Origin: Acidobacteriota bacterium
Lineage (GTDB): Bacteria > Acidobacteriota > Blastocatellia > Pyrinomonadales > Pyrinomonadaceae
Reading direction: 5' to 3'
DNA length: 64,000 nucleotides
Assembly (NCBI GenBank): GCA_020199775.1
Contig: JAIVJZ010000042.1
Coordinates: 1-64,000, forward strand
The notes beneath the pieces were generated by a model. The model made no database searches. It had not been told where the DNA came from and saw nothing but the letters and a program-made list of their open reading frames with translations. This document shows, in pieces, positions 1 through 7,985 of the stretch (positions within the stretch are counted from its first letter, which is position 1; each line of letters starts with the position of its first letter). The position numbers were made by a program, and so were the translations under genes.

Positions 1-35
1 CGAAGGATGTGTCAGGACATCTGACGCATCCTTCG
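1..35. terminator. Imperfect hairpin, possible terminator
   Basis: Bases 1-15 and 21-35 pair (arms CGAAGGATG/CATCCTTCG and GTCAG/CTGAC around one mismatch) with a 5-nt loop. It sits just upstream of the DUF2891 gene. There is no T-run after it on the + strand, so it may be a terminator of a gene to the left or a leader structure. Confidence 0.4.
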
Positions 36-63
36 CCGCGCCGCTGAAGCAGGGAGAAAGATT

Positions 64-1236
64 ATGGTAATCGGGGATGACGCATTGGGGGCGCAAATGA
101 ATTCTCATGGATACGTTACGCGCTTCGCCGAACTCGCACTCAAGTGCATCGCCAAGGAATACCCGAACAAGCTCGACCACGCGTTGAGCGATGCCTCTCA
201 GTTGAGGTCTCCGAGGGAACTGCACCCTGCCTTCTACGGCTGCTATGACTGGCACTCCTCCGTCCACAGTCATTGGCTACTCGTACACCTGCTCCGCGCA
301 CGCGCCGACGGACAGGGACAGGACGGCGCGCCCGCGAATGCTGCGTTGCCGGAGGCCGACATCCGTGAAGCGCTCGACGCGAACCTGACAGCGGAGAACA
401 TCAGAGCCGAGGATGAGTATTTCAGAGACCCCGGACGCGCCTCCTACGAGCGTCCTTATGGATGGGCCTGGCTGCTGAAACTCCACGAGGAACTGTACCT
501 CTGGGACGACCCGGATGCCGGACGCTGGTTCGACTCTGTGCGGCCGCTGGCCGAGACCATCGTTAGTAAGTACCTCGCGTTCTTCCCGAAACAGAAGTAT
601 CCGATCCGCGTCGGCACTCACTTCAACACAGCCTTCGGCCTCGCCTTCGCGTGGGACTACGCGGAGACGCTCGCCCGTGGCGGGAAGAAAAGTATGGACG
701 CGCGAACGCTCGAAAGCATTGAGCGGCTGAAGTTGCTCGTGTGTGAGCGTGCTCGCACCTACTTCGCAGATGACAGAGATTCTCCGGCCTCCTGGGAGCC
801 CGGCGGGGACGACTTTCTTTCGCCGAGCCTGATCGAGGCGGATTTGATGCGGCGCGTTTTCAAAGGGGCTGAATTCGTGCGCTGGTTCGATGATTTCCTG
901 CCCGCGATAGAGGATGGCAGCCCCGCGAAATTGCTCGTACCCGCGGACGTAACCGACCGCTCCGACCCAAAGATCGTTCACCTCGATGGTGTGAACCTGA
1001 GCCGGGCATGGTGCATGCGGAGCATCGCATCGGCACTCCCGGATGATTCGCCCCGGCGCTTGATCCTAGAGCGAGCCGCCGCCGTTCACGCACAGGCCAC
1101 GCTCCCGCACATAACCAGCGGTGACTACGCCGGCGAACACTGGTTAGCCACCTTCGCTGTCTACATGCTGTCCATCCGGCCGCCATTGGCAGCCTTACAA
1201 GGAGGGAGTGCCGGTGCAAACGCTGAGTTGGGCTGA
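64..1236 (+). CDS. DUF2891 family protein
   Basis: A 390-residue soluble protein that looks like a full-length DUF2891 member, a family of unknown function. The recognisable part is the N-terminal stretch with HPAFYGCYDWHSSVHSHW (about residues 54-72), rich in aromatic and histidine residues as in an (alpha/alpha)-barrel active site; a second cluster EPGGDDFLSPSL lies near residue 245. The start at 64 is supported by GGAG seven bases upstream; an internal ATG at 97 is the alternative. No signal peptide or membrane segment is visible. The neighbour downstream is a GNAT acetyltransferase 12 bp away, so the two may be co-transcribed. No reaction is known for the family; a glycan- or metal-related role would be a guess. 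Confidence 0.85.
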   Translation: MVIGDDALGAQMNSHGYVTRFAELALKCIAKEYPNKLDHALSDASQLRSPRELHPAFYGCYDWHSSVHSHWLLVHLLRARADGQGQDGAPANAALPEADIREALDANLTAENIRAEDEYFRDPGRASYERPYGWAWLLKLHEELYLWDDPDAGRWFDSVRPLAETIVSKYLAFFPKQKYPIRVGTHFNTAFGLAFAWDYAETLARGGKKSMDARTLESIERLKLLVCERARTYFADDRDSPASWEPGGDDFLSPSLIEADLMRRVFKGAEFVRWFDDFLPAIEDGSPAKLLVPADVTDRSDPKIVHLDGVNLSRAWCMRSIASALPDDSPRRLILERAAAVHAQATLPHITSGDYAGEHWLATFAVYMLSIRPPLAALQGGSAGANAELG

Positions 1237-1248
1237 TCATGCAATGAC

Positions 1249-1698
1249 ATGAATCAACCTTCTCACCGGGGGCATGAACAGGCTAAACACAAAATGGCCG
1301 ATGTGGTCTACCATGTTAGCCCTCCGCTGGCGAGCGACGAGTTGAACGCGCTGCTTGACGCCGCCTGGCGCGACCACAGGTGGCGTGACTTCCGCCCCGT
1401 GCTCGAACGCAGCCTGGCGTTCGTCTGTGCTTACCTCGAAAACCGCTTGATAGGCTTCGTCAATCTGGCGTGGGACGGCGGCGAGCATTCGTTCATTCTC
1501 GACACGACCGTACACCCGGAGTTTCGGCGCAATGGCATCTGCCGAGAGCTAGTCGGGCGAGCAGTAGCGGAAGCTGAGGCGCGGGGAGTTAGATGGGTGC
1601 ATGTGGATTTTGAGCCGCACCTGCGGGGCTTCTATGAGTTGTGTGGGTTCGAGGGCACGGCGGCAGGACTGATGCGGCTTGGGAGGGGTCGGGGATAA
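1249..1698 (+). CDS. GNAT family N-acetyltransferase
   Basis: About 149 residues with the GNAT fold. Near residues 80-115 the stretch FILDTTVHPEFRRNGICREL followed by VGRAVAEAEARG is the acetyl-CoA-binding motif A (R/Q-x-x-G-x-G/A, here RRNGIC), and FYELCGFE near the end is motif B. It should transfer an acyl group from acyl-CoA to an amine; the substrate cannot be read from the sequence. The start is uncertain: ATG 1249 gives a 15-residue N-terminal extension, ATG 1294 (MADVVYHV) fits the domain start better, and neither has a strong ribosome-binding site. It follows the DUF2891 gene closely. Confidence 0.85.
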   Translation: MNQPSHRGHEQAKHKMADVVYHVSPPLASDELNALLDAAWRDHRWRDFRPVLERSLAFVCAYLENRLIGFVNLAWDGGEHSFILDTTVHPEFRRNGICRELVGRAVAEAEARGVRWVHVDFEPHLRGFYELCGFEGTAAGLMRLGRGRG

Positions 1699-1723
1699 CC
1701 TGCGCCGCGCGAATTCATAAATT

Positions 1724-1823
1724 GGTAGTGTTGCAAAAAATAGTTTAGCCCCAATTTGTAGGGGCGGAGCATATGGTGTTACTTCAATATCTGGTGTAGT
1801 TGAAAAATTTTTGCAACGCTACC
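1724..1823. mobile_element. 100-bp MITE with IS6-type ends
   Basis: Terminal inverted repeats GGTAGTGTTGCAAAAA (left) and TTTTTGCAACGCTACC (right) differ at one position and bound 100 bp with no coding capacity. IS6-family ends such as those of IS26 and IS6100 have the form GGCNCTGTTGCAAA, so this is most likely an internally deleted IS6 relative. No 8-bp target duplication is seen (CATAAATT versus CCCGGATG). The right end lies 10 bp from the stop codon of the epimerase gene. Confidence 0.7.
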
Positions 1824-1832
1824 CCCGGATGA

Positions 1833-2828
1833 CTATGCGCAGAGCACACGCTCCCTTAAATGCCCGGCGCCGATCAACTCCCTTTCAATCCACTTGTAAG
1901 TTTTTTCCAGACCTTTCTCCAACGGAGTCTGTGGCTCCCAGCCGAGCACCGCGCGCAGCTTCGTGTTGTCGCTATTTCTGCCGCGCACGCCTTGAGGCAT
2001 TGTGGGGGCATATCGCTTCGTGATTTTCTTGCCGGCGATGGTTGCGACAAGTGCGACCAGTTCGTTGATCGTGATCATTCTGTCTTGTCCAAGATTAAGC
2101 GGTTCGTGGTAGGCCGACGCCATTAATCTCGTAATCCCCTCGACGCAGTCATCTATATAACAGTAAGAACGCGTCTGCTCTCCGTCTCCCCAAACCTCGA
2201 TCTCGCCCACCTCATCGGCCAGCGCGATCTTGCGACAAATCGCCGCCGGAGATTTTTCTCTCCCGCCGTCAAAGCTGCCCAGAGGCCCGTAGATGTTATG
2301 GAAGCGAACGATATAAGTTTTAAGCCCGTAGTCTTCCCGGTAGTGGCGGCAAGCTCTCTCCGCATACAGTTTCTCCCAACCGTAACCGTCCTCCGCCTCG
2401 GCAGGATAAGCGTCTTCTTCCTTGAGGGGAACGGCATCCACGATGTTCTGTCTATAAGCGGGATAGACGCAGGCCGAAGAAGTAAAGAGGAACTTGTCGA
2501 GACGATTCTTTTTCGCGGCCTCCAGCATGTGGAGATTGATTAGTACATTGTCGTGGACGATCTCGGCTTTATGAGTTTCGATGAAACCGATGCCTCCCAT
2601 GTTGGCCGCCAGATTGTAAACTTGCTCGATGCCGGCGGTTGCGCGGAGGCAGTTTTCACTCCTTCTTAAATCCAACAACTCAAACTCGTCTGCGTGGCTG
2701 GCCTCGTACTCCGGGTACTTTACATCCACGCCTCTCACCCAGCAGCCTTTCGACTTGAGGGTCTTCACCAGATGGTGGCCGATAAAACCACCGGCTCCGG
2801 TCACAAGTATTTTTTTCACTTTAAACAT
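1833..2828 (-). CDS. GDP-mannose 3,5-epimerase-like NAD-dependent sugar epimerase
   Basis: A 331-residue extended-SDR sugar-nucleotide enzyme. It has the NAD-binding GxxGxxG (GAGGFIG, residues 11-17) and the YxxxK pair (Y149, K153). Several stretches match plant GDP-mannose 3,5-epimerase closely: AANMGGIGFI (about 74-83), TSSACVYP with Cys120, RFHNIYGP (175-182), GGREKSPAA with Lys192, and GVRGRNSDN near residue 285. In plant GME the equivalent Cys and Lys are the acid-base pair for epimerisation, and both are kept here, so conversion of GDP-D-mannose to GDP-L-galactose or L-gulose is a good guess. It is last in a minus-strand run with GT2, Wzt and Wzm genes and probably supplies a sugar nucleotide for the exported polysaccharide. 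The exact donor is inference. Confidence 0.85.
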   Translation of the reverse strand: MFKVKKILVTGAGGFIGHHLVKTLKSKGCWVRGVDVKYPEYEASHADEFELLDLRRSENCLRATAGIEQVYNLAANMGGIGFIETHKAEIVHDNVLINLHMLEAAKKNRLDKFLFTSSACVYPAYRQNIVDAVPLKEEDAYPAEAEDGYGWEKLYAERACRHYREDYGLKTYIVRFHNIYGPLGSFDGGREKSPAAICRKIALADEVGEIEVWGDGEQTRSYCYIDDCVEGITRLMASAYHEPLNLGQDRMITINELVALVATIAGKKITKRYAPTMPQGVRGRNSDNTKLRAVLGWEPQTPLEKGLEKTYKWIERELIGAGHLRERVLCA

Positions 2829-2869
2829 GATACCTCTACTTCAGACTTCGCTTCCGCCATCACCTTTGT

Positions 2870-3985
2870 TTATTGAGAGGCATTCGCCATCATTAGTTTT
2901 TTGTACGTATTCCACAGGAGATGAAGTGTTTTACTCAGCCGCCGTTCCAGACGCGGGTAGCGGCTGAAAAAGTCATACATCATGAGAACTATTTTCAGGA
3001 GCACCCGCCTATCTCGTTCCGCATCGTCTGGCCTCTGCTCGCCGGATGCTAAATTGGTGTGCTTGGACGGGGCTTCGATAAAATCGTTGACGTTTTTATC
3101 GGAGAAATATTTAGAGTAAAGATTTTTCTTGCTCTCTTTAATCATCAACTGGGCGCGTCGCTGTAAATCAATGACCTCCGGGGAGGCGGCGGGAGTGTGC
3201 GCCACGCTATTCGACCCGTCGAGGCGTATTCTGTATTCGCAGACAGGTTTATCCAGCAGGGTGAAGTCCGGTTCGTGCGCGGCGAACAAGCGTAAGACGA
3301 AGTCGTAATCCTCCAGCAAAGTGAAAGACTCGTCAAACTTCAACTCCGAGTTGCCGAGCCGCGCACGGTCAATCACGTATGAGTGGATGGGCACAAAATT
3401 TTCGGCATAGAGATCGGCCAGCGAACGCCCCCAACTGAAAAAGTTATCTTTCTTATGAGTAAACCAATGCTCGCTTTCGTAACCTATCTGTGCCCGTCGG
3501 CAGCCACCGACGGCCACCGCGCGATCACCACCTATGAGTTGCCGGATCAGTGTCGTGTACCCGTCGTGGTACACACAGTCGTCGTCGTCGAGGAAAGACA
3601 GGTATCTGCCCGTCGCAGTTTCAATTCCACGATTCAGGAGAATGCTGCGCCCGTCCGCCCCTTCGGGTATTTGGACGGTCACGATTTTATACTCTGGAGA
3701 TACCCGCCACGGTTGATGCTCCAGCATATCCAGGATCGTCTGCTTGAGATCATCGGTTCCGTTTTGCAGCACGATGATGGGCTCTAAGTCCGACCAATTT
3801 TGGAGGGCTAAAGAAAAGAGCGCCTCTTCCAGAAAATCGAGCCTCTGCCTGTGATGGAAGCGAATGACGACGCTGAGAGTGCTGTTATCGAAGAGGTGTG
3901 GCTTGGTTTTCTTGAACGCCTCGACCGGTTCCACATCGGTGACGGCGGGGCGGCTATGAATAGGAACAATTTTTAATGATTTCAT
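2870..3985 (-). CDS. GT2 glycosyltransferase
   Basis: A 371-residue family 2 (GT-A fold) glycosyltransferase. The catalytic domain starts near residue 38 (STLSVVIRFHHRQRLDFLEEAL), the DxD-type metal site is FLDDDDCVYHDG near residue 133, and ALLED-type acceptor-side residues appear as FTLLEDYDFVLRLFA around 220. The C-terminal 100 residues are helical and basic without membrane segments, so the enzyme is cytoplasmic or peripheral. It lies 41 bp upstream of the epimerase gene in the same direction and is probably in the same operon. Donor and acceptor cannot be told from sequence. Confidence 0.85.
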   Translation of the reverse strand: MKSLKIVPIHSRPAVTDVEPVEAFKKTKPHLFDNSTLSVVIRFHHRQRLDFLEEALFSLALQNWSDLEPIIVLQNGTDDLKQTILDMLEHQPWRVSPEYKIVTVQIPEGADGRSILLNRGIETATGRYLSFLDDDDCVYHDGYTTLIRQLIGGDRAVAVGGCRRAQIGYESEHWFTHKKDNFFSWGRSLADLYAENFVPIHSYVIDRARLGNSELKFDESFTLLEDYDFVLRLFAAHEPDFTLLDKPVCEYRIRLDGSNSVAHTPAASPEVIDLQRRAQLMIKESKKNLYSKYFSDKNVNDFIEAPSKHTNLASGEQRPDDAERDRRVLLKIVLMMYDFFSRYPRLERRLSKTLHLLWNTYKKLMMANASQ

Positions 3986-4125
3986 CTGCTTGCCCTTACT
4001 GAACTCAACTAAAATCCTGTGCCGTAGGTCTCTGAGAAAACTACTTTGTAGTGAGAAACCGTATCGTTAAATCGCCTTCGACATCCGCGTTCAAAGCTCT
4101 TATCGCCCGTCGGTTGAAAGGCCGC

Positions 4126-5607
4126 TCACCATCTCGGCGACGAAAAGTTAAAATAATTATTGAAATCCGGTTGGGCGGATAAGATTTCGCTATCGCTGAT
4201 GCCGACCGGAGCGGGCAACGGCGGCAAATCAGACTTGACACGAAAATGACCGCGGCTGATGAGTTCTCGTTCAGCCCATCGAAGGAACTGCGAATTTTTC
4301 CATTTGCGCGCCAGGTATCTTCCCGACAGGAGAAAAGTCGCATCGGTCGTCGGGACATATTCGCGCTCAAGCACGGCATGACCGAAGAGAGCGCGCGGTG
4401 AGATTTTCACGGAAAACCCCGCTGCCCGGACGCGCCAGGAGAGATCAACGTCCTCCAGATACATGAAGAAGTTAGGATCAAAGCCGCCGACCGTCTCATA
4501 TATCTCCCGGCGGATGAGCAGACACGCGCCCGAAGCCCAGGACGTTTCCAGCGTCAACGGGTCATAAGACTTGGCGTGTTCTTCGGGGAACTGGCGTGCT
4601 TCAAACAGACAGTCGGGCTGCGCCTTGCTGCTCGACAAGAGTTCGCCGAGCGCGCGATGGTGGATGATGCCATCCGGGTTGACGCACAGGAACCATTCGG
4701 TCTCGGGTTCGGCAAAGGCCGCCGACATCAAGAGATTCATGGCGCGCCCAAAACCGATGTTGCCGTGGGAGGCGATGCGCGTCGGGCGCATGTCAGACTC
4801 AGGCCAGAGAGCCTCTGCTCCGTTATCAATCGAATATAAACGGACATGGATGTCCGGCTCGTCGAGGTGGCTCGCGGCCAGTTCAATCGAGCGAACCAAT
4901 TGCGCGAGATGGGTAGGCGGATTGTTGTAAGTGACGATGCCAATCGCCAACACGCCGGAATTCCTCACCGGCTTGCTCTCGCGCACGATTGCCTTCACAG
5001 CCTGTTCACGGATCGGCGGCGGAGGGGGAATTGCGCACACCGGATCAATCTCAACTGTTTCCTCACTCGCCATACTGAGTTCCGGTTCGACAAGGTGACG
5101 GGAACGATCACGCCACCATGCGCTATCCCGGAACCTGCGCACCGGCCACGTCAAAGCCGAACCGATTCTAAAGGCGCGCGAGTCAACCAATTCCCGCGCG
5201 TATCGCTCAACCGCCGAGAGGCGCTCTGCTTCCACTTCGAGTTGCTGTGCTTTCACTTCGAGTTGACGGCTCGCCTCCTGTAGCTGCCGTTCTTGCTCAG
5301 TTAAGCGAAATTCCTGAGTTTGTAGTAGCTCGTCTTTCGCCGCAATCAAATCTCGCTGCGCAAGTGCCTGCTCTTTCAAATTTTGCGCCTGTTGCAGGTG
5401 CGCGGCTAAGGATTCGGAGAGTTCCCCATACTGTTGATCTCGAATGTTGATGAGCTGTGCCAACTCTTGAATCTGCCGTTCTTTGTCGAGCCATTGGCGC
5501 GCGATAATTTGGAATTGGGCTTCCGTGTCGGCAAGCTGCTCACCGAGCGTCGCGCGTTGTTCAGCCGTTCCCTGAATATGCCCGGTCTTATCTTTGACTG
5601 TTTCCAT
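4126..5607 (-). CDS. GT2 glycosyltransferase with N-terminal coiled coil (rhamnosyltransferase-like)
   Basis: From the ATG at 5607 the protein has 493 residues; an in-frame ATG at 5676 would add 23 residues and overlap the Wzt gene. The first 140 residues are a long Glu/Gln-rich coiled coil built of repeats such as [17 protein letters not shown]. The GT2 domain follows: [11 protein letters not shown], then [17 protein letters not shown] (DxD equivalent), [35 protein letters not shown], the last typical of dTDP-rhamnosyl and related WbbL-type transferases. The coiled coil may act as a molecular ruler or tether next to the ABC exporter, as in some O-antigen chain terminators; that role is inference. 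Confidence 0.82.
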   Translation of the reverse strand: METVKDKTGHIQGTAEQRATLGEQLADTEAQFQIIARQWLDKERQIQELAQLINIRDQQYGELSESLAAHLQQAQNLKEQALAQRDLIAAKDELLQTQEFRLTEQERQLQEASRQLEVKAQQLEVEAERLSAVERYARELVDSRAFRIGSALTWPVRRFRDSAWWRDRSRHLVEPELSMASEETVEIDPVCAIPPPPPIREQAVKAIVRESKPVRNSGVLAIGIVTYNNPPTHLAQLVRSIELAASHLDEPDIHVRLYSIDNGAEALWPESDMRPTRIASHGNIGFGRAMNLLMSAAFAEPETEWFLCVNPDGIIHHRALGELLSSSKAQPDCLFEARQFPEEHAKSYDPLTLETSWASGACLLIRREIYETVGGFDPNFFMYLEDVDLSWRVRAAGFSVKISPRALFGHAVLEREYVPTTDATFLLSGRYLARKWKNSQFLRWAERELISRGHFRVKSDLPPLPAPVGISDSEILSAQPDFNNYFNFSSPRW

Positions 5608-5650
5608 TTTCTTTATACCGATCAGAAAGTCGCATCTCGCAAGGCAAAAA

Positions 5651-6979
5651 TCATTCGGATACCCGGCGACCCCCAATATCGCCCGGAGGCATGTCAGTCA
5701 TTTGATAGAAATCCGTCTGCCAGGGCAGGAGCGGCCTCACGACACCCGGAACCGCACCCACGTAATCCCCGCGCGCCGAATCACCTTCCGCACTTTCAAC
5801 GACTTGAAACGTCACGACATTAGGCTCTCGCGTGTGCAAGCGAAGGCCGGGGTGATATGACAAGATGGAGGCTTGCACCATGAGATGGCCTTCAGAGAGC
5901 GCGTTACCGGGTATCCACATCGTGCTGACGTAACGCCCGACGGGTCTCGGCTCGCGCCGCCACTCAAGCCCGACATCGTGGACGGCGAAAACATGCACGC
6001 CTTGCTCGTTGAACAGATCGAAGCTCGGCGTCAGTATTTGATTCGGTTGGAGCACTTCGTAGATTATCTCGATGCCGACGGGGCTACGGATGTCCACCTG
6101 CGGCGCGGTGTCGCCTTCCTTTGTTCGCACACGTACCCGGCGGATGCGCACTACCTCGTTGCCCGGCGCGCTCCGCGGGTCAGGCCACTCCCGCACGGCG
6201 GCGACATTCAAGCTCTCGCCCATGTAACTATTAACGACTTCCGCCGCCGGGCCGTCGCTCACCACCCGCCCCTTGTCCAACAAGATGACTCGTTCACACA
6301 GGCGAGTAACCGCTGCCATACTGTGCGAAACGAACAGGATGGTGCGCCCCTGCTCCCTGATCTCGTTCACCTTGTCAATGCACTTCTGCTGGAACGAGAT
6401 GTCGCCGACGGCCAGCACCTCGTCCATCGTCAATATCTCCGTATTGAGGTGCGCCGCCACGGAGAAAGCGAGGCGCAGGTACATCCCACTCGAATACCAC
6501 TTGACCGGCAGATCAATAAACTGCTCGATCTCGGAGAAAGCCACGATCTCGTCGAATCTGCGTTGGAGTTCGACACGCTTGATGCCTAAGAGCGCGCCGT
6601 TTAAAAAAATGTTCTCGCGCCCGGAAAGGTCTGGATGAAAACCTGTGCCGACTTCCAACAGGCTGCCGATTCTTCCGTACAGTTCAAACTTGCCCGTGGT
6701 CGGTTCAACGATGCGCGAAAGGATTTTGAGCAGCGTAGACTTACCCGCTCCGTTGTCGCCGATGAGGCCGACGACCTCTCCCGGCTCGATCTCGAAAGAA
6801 ACGTCTTTGAGCGCCCAGAGTCTTTCCGCGCTCGCGGGTTGCAGGCCACGACGGCGCACGCGCCTGAAGGGTTTCATCAACGTCGCCGCCGCCGCCTCGC
6901 GAAACGTCATGTATGACGGGTGCAAGCCCCCGAAGCCGTACTGCTTGCCGAGATTTTCAACTTTGATGATTGGTCTCAT
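5651..6979 (-). CDS. wzt: Polysaccharide ABC transporter ATP-binding protein with C-terminal carbohydrate-binding domain
   Basis: A 442-residue Wzt-type ATPase. Walker A is GDNGAGKST (residues 74-82), the signature region is the Wzt-typical [13 protein letters not shown], Walker B is [12 protein letters not shown] and the switch histidine is in FVSHSM. The N-terminal strand is long, as in KpsT/Wzt proteins. Residues about 260-442 form a separate beta-rich domain like the Wzt C-terminal domain that recognises the finished, chain-capped glycan. It is 7 bp downstream of the permease gene, so together they form the exporter of a long polysaccharide assembled in the cytoplasm. Confidence 0.93.
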   Translation of the reverse strand: MRPIIKVENLGKQYGFGGLHPSYMTFREAAAATLMKPFRRVRRRGLQPASAERLWALKDVSFEIEPGEVVGLIGDNGAGKSTLLKILSRIVEPTTGKFELYGRIGSLLEVGTGFHPDLSGRENIFLNGALLGIKRVELQRRFDEIVAFSEIEQFIDLPVKWYSSGMYLRLAFSVAAHLNTEILTMDEVLAVGDISFQQKCIDKVNEIREQGRTILFVSHSMAAVTRLCERVILLDKGRVVSDGPAAEVVNSYMGESLNVAAVREWPDPRSAPGNEVVRIRRVRVRTKEGDTAPQVDIRSPVGIEIIYEVLQPNQILTPSFDLFNEQGVHVFAVHDVGLEWRREPRPVGRYVSTMWIPGNALSEGHLMVQASILSYHPGLRLHTREPNVVTFQVVESAEGDSARGDYVGAVPGVVRPLLPWQTDFYQMTDMPPGDIGGRRVSE

Positions 6980-6986
6980 GGCAGTC

Positions 6987-7943
6987 TCAAATCAAATCAG
7001 CAAAGACTCGCTCCAGCCGCCGGAACACGAGCACACCGGTGACGAGCAGCGCACTCGATATTGCCGCCGCGAGGCCGAGCGCGAACCAGTCAAACTCACG
7101 CCCGGCGAGCGCGGAACGAAAGCCTTCGATCACGCCCGTCAGAGGATTGAGCGTCAACACCCAGCGCCACTTAACCGGCACGACGCTCTGCGGGTAGATG
7201 ATCGGCGACGCGAACATCCAAATCTGTAAGACGAACGGCAGCGCGTGCCGGACATCTCGATACCGCACCGTCAAGGCCGAAATCAAAAGACCGACGCCGA
7301 TGGCTAACACCGTGGTGATCAACACGAGCGGCAGCAGCATCAACAAATTCCATGTCGGAGCCAGCCCGTACACGAACACCAGCCCGATGAGGATCGCGCC
7401 GGCCACCGCGAGATCAACCAACCCCGCGCCGACGGCGGCAACCGGGATGACCATGCGCGGGAAATAGACCTTTGTGATGAGGGCGGAACTGCCGACCAGA
7501 CTGCCGCTACAGTTGTTGACCGCGCTTGAGAAAAACGTCCACGGCAGCAATCCCGCGTAGACGAAAACCGGGTAAGGGATGCTGTCCGACGGAACGCCGA
7601 TGAAGATGCTGAAAAAGAGCGTGAAGACCAGCATCGTGACGAACGGCTGCACCACCGCCCACGCCGCCCCCATCGCCGTCTGCTTGTAGCGCACCTTGAT
7701 GTCGCGCCACGTCAGAAAGTAGAGCAACTCACGATATGCCCACAACTCGCGAAAATTGAGCGACGGCCAAACCTCGCCGGCGGGAGCGCCTCCCGTGATC
7801 AGCGGTTGTTCCGGTAAAGCAAGCGAAGGCTGTGCGCCGCGCTCCCTCGTCCCCGGCGCGACGCGCTTTGGGACGACTGATTCCAGCACACTCTCGTTAC
7901 CCGTGATTGCCATTACCTTGCTCTCTGCCGAAACGCTCCGCAC
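6987..7943 (-). CDS. wzm: Polysaccharide ABC transporter permease
   Basis: A 318-residue ABC-2 type integral membrane protein. After an N-terminal cytoplasmic region of about 70 residues comes the family hallmark RELLYFLTWRDIKVRYKQTAMGAAWAVVQP, then six hydrophobic segments, ending in the short basic tail RRLERVFADLI. It pairs with the downstream ATPase, 7 bp away. The start is not settled: GTG at 7943 or ATG at 7913 (MAITGNES), each with only a weak AAGG-like site. It moves undecaprenyl-linked glycan across the inner membrane, energised by Wzt. Confidence 0.9.
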   Translation of the reverse strand: MRSVSAESKVMAITGNESVLESVVPKRVAPGTRERGAQPSLALPEQPLITGGAPAGEVWPSLNFRELWAYRELLYFLTWRDIKVRYKQTAMGAAWAVVQPFVTMLVFTLFFSIFIGVPSDSIPYPVFVYAGLLPWTFFSSAVNNCSGSLVGSSALITKVYFPRMVIPVAAVGAGLVDLAVAGAILIGLVFVYGLAPTWNLLMLLPLVLITTVLAIGVGLLISALTVRYRDVRHALPFVLQIWMFASPIIYPQSVVPVKWRWVLTLNPLTGVIEGFRSALAGREFDWFALGLAAAISSALLVTGVLVFRRLERVFADLI

Positions 7944-7985
7944 CTTGTTCAGTTACCTTCAAACCATTAGCTACTCGCGGCGATC

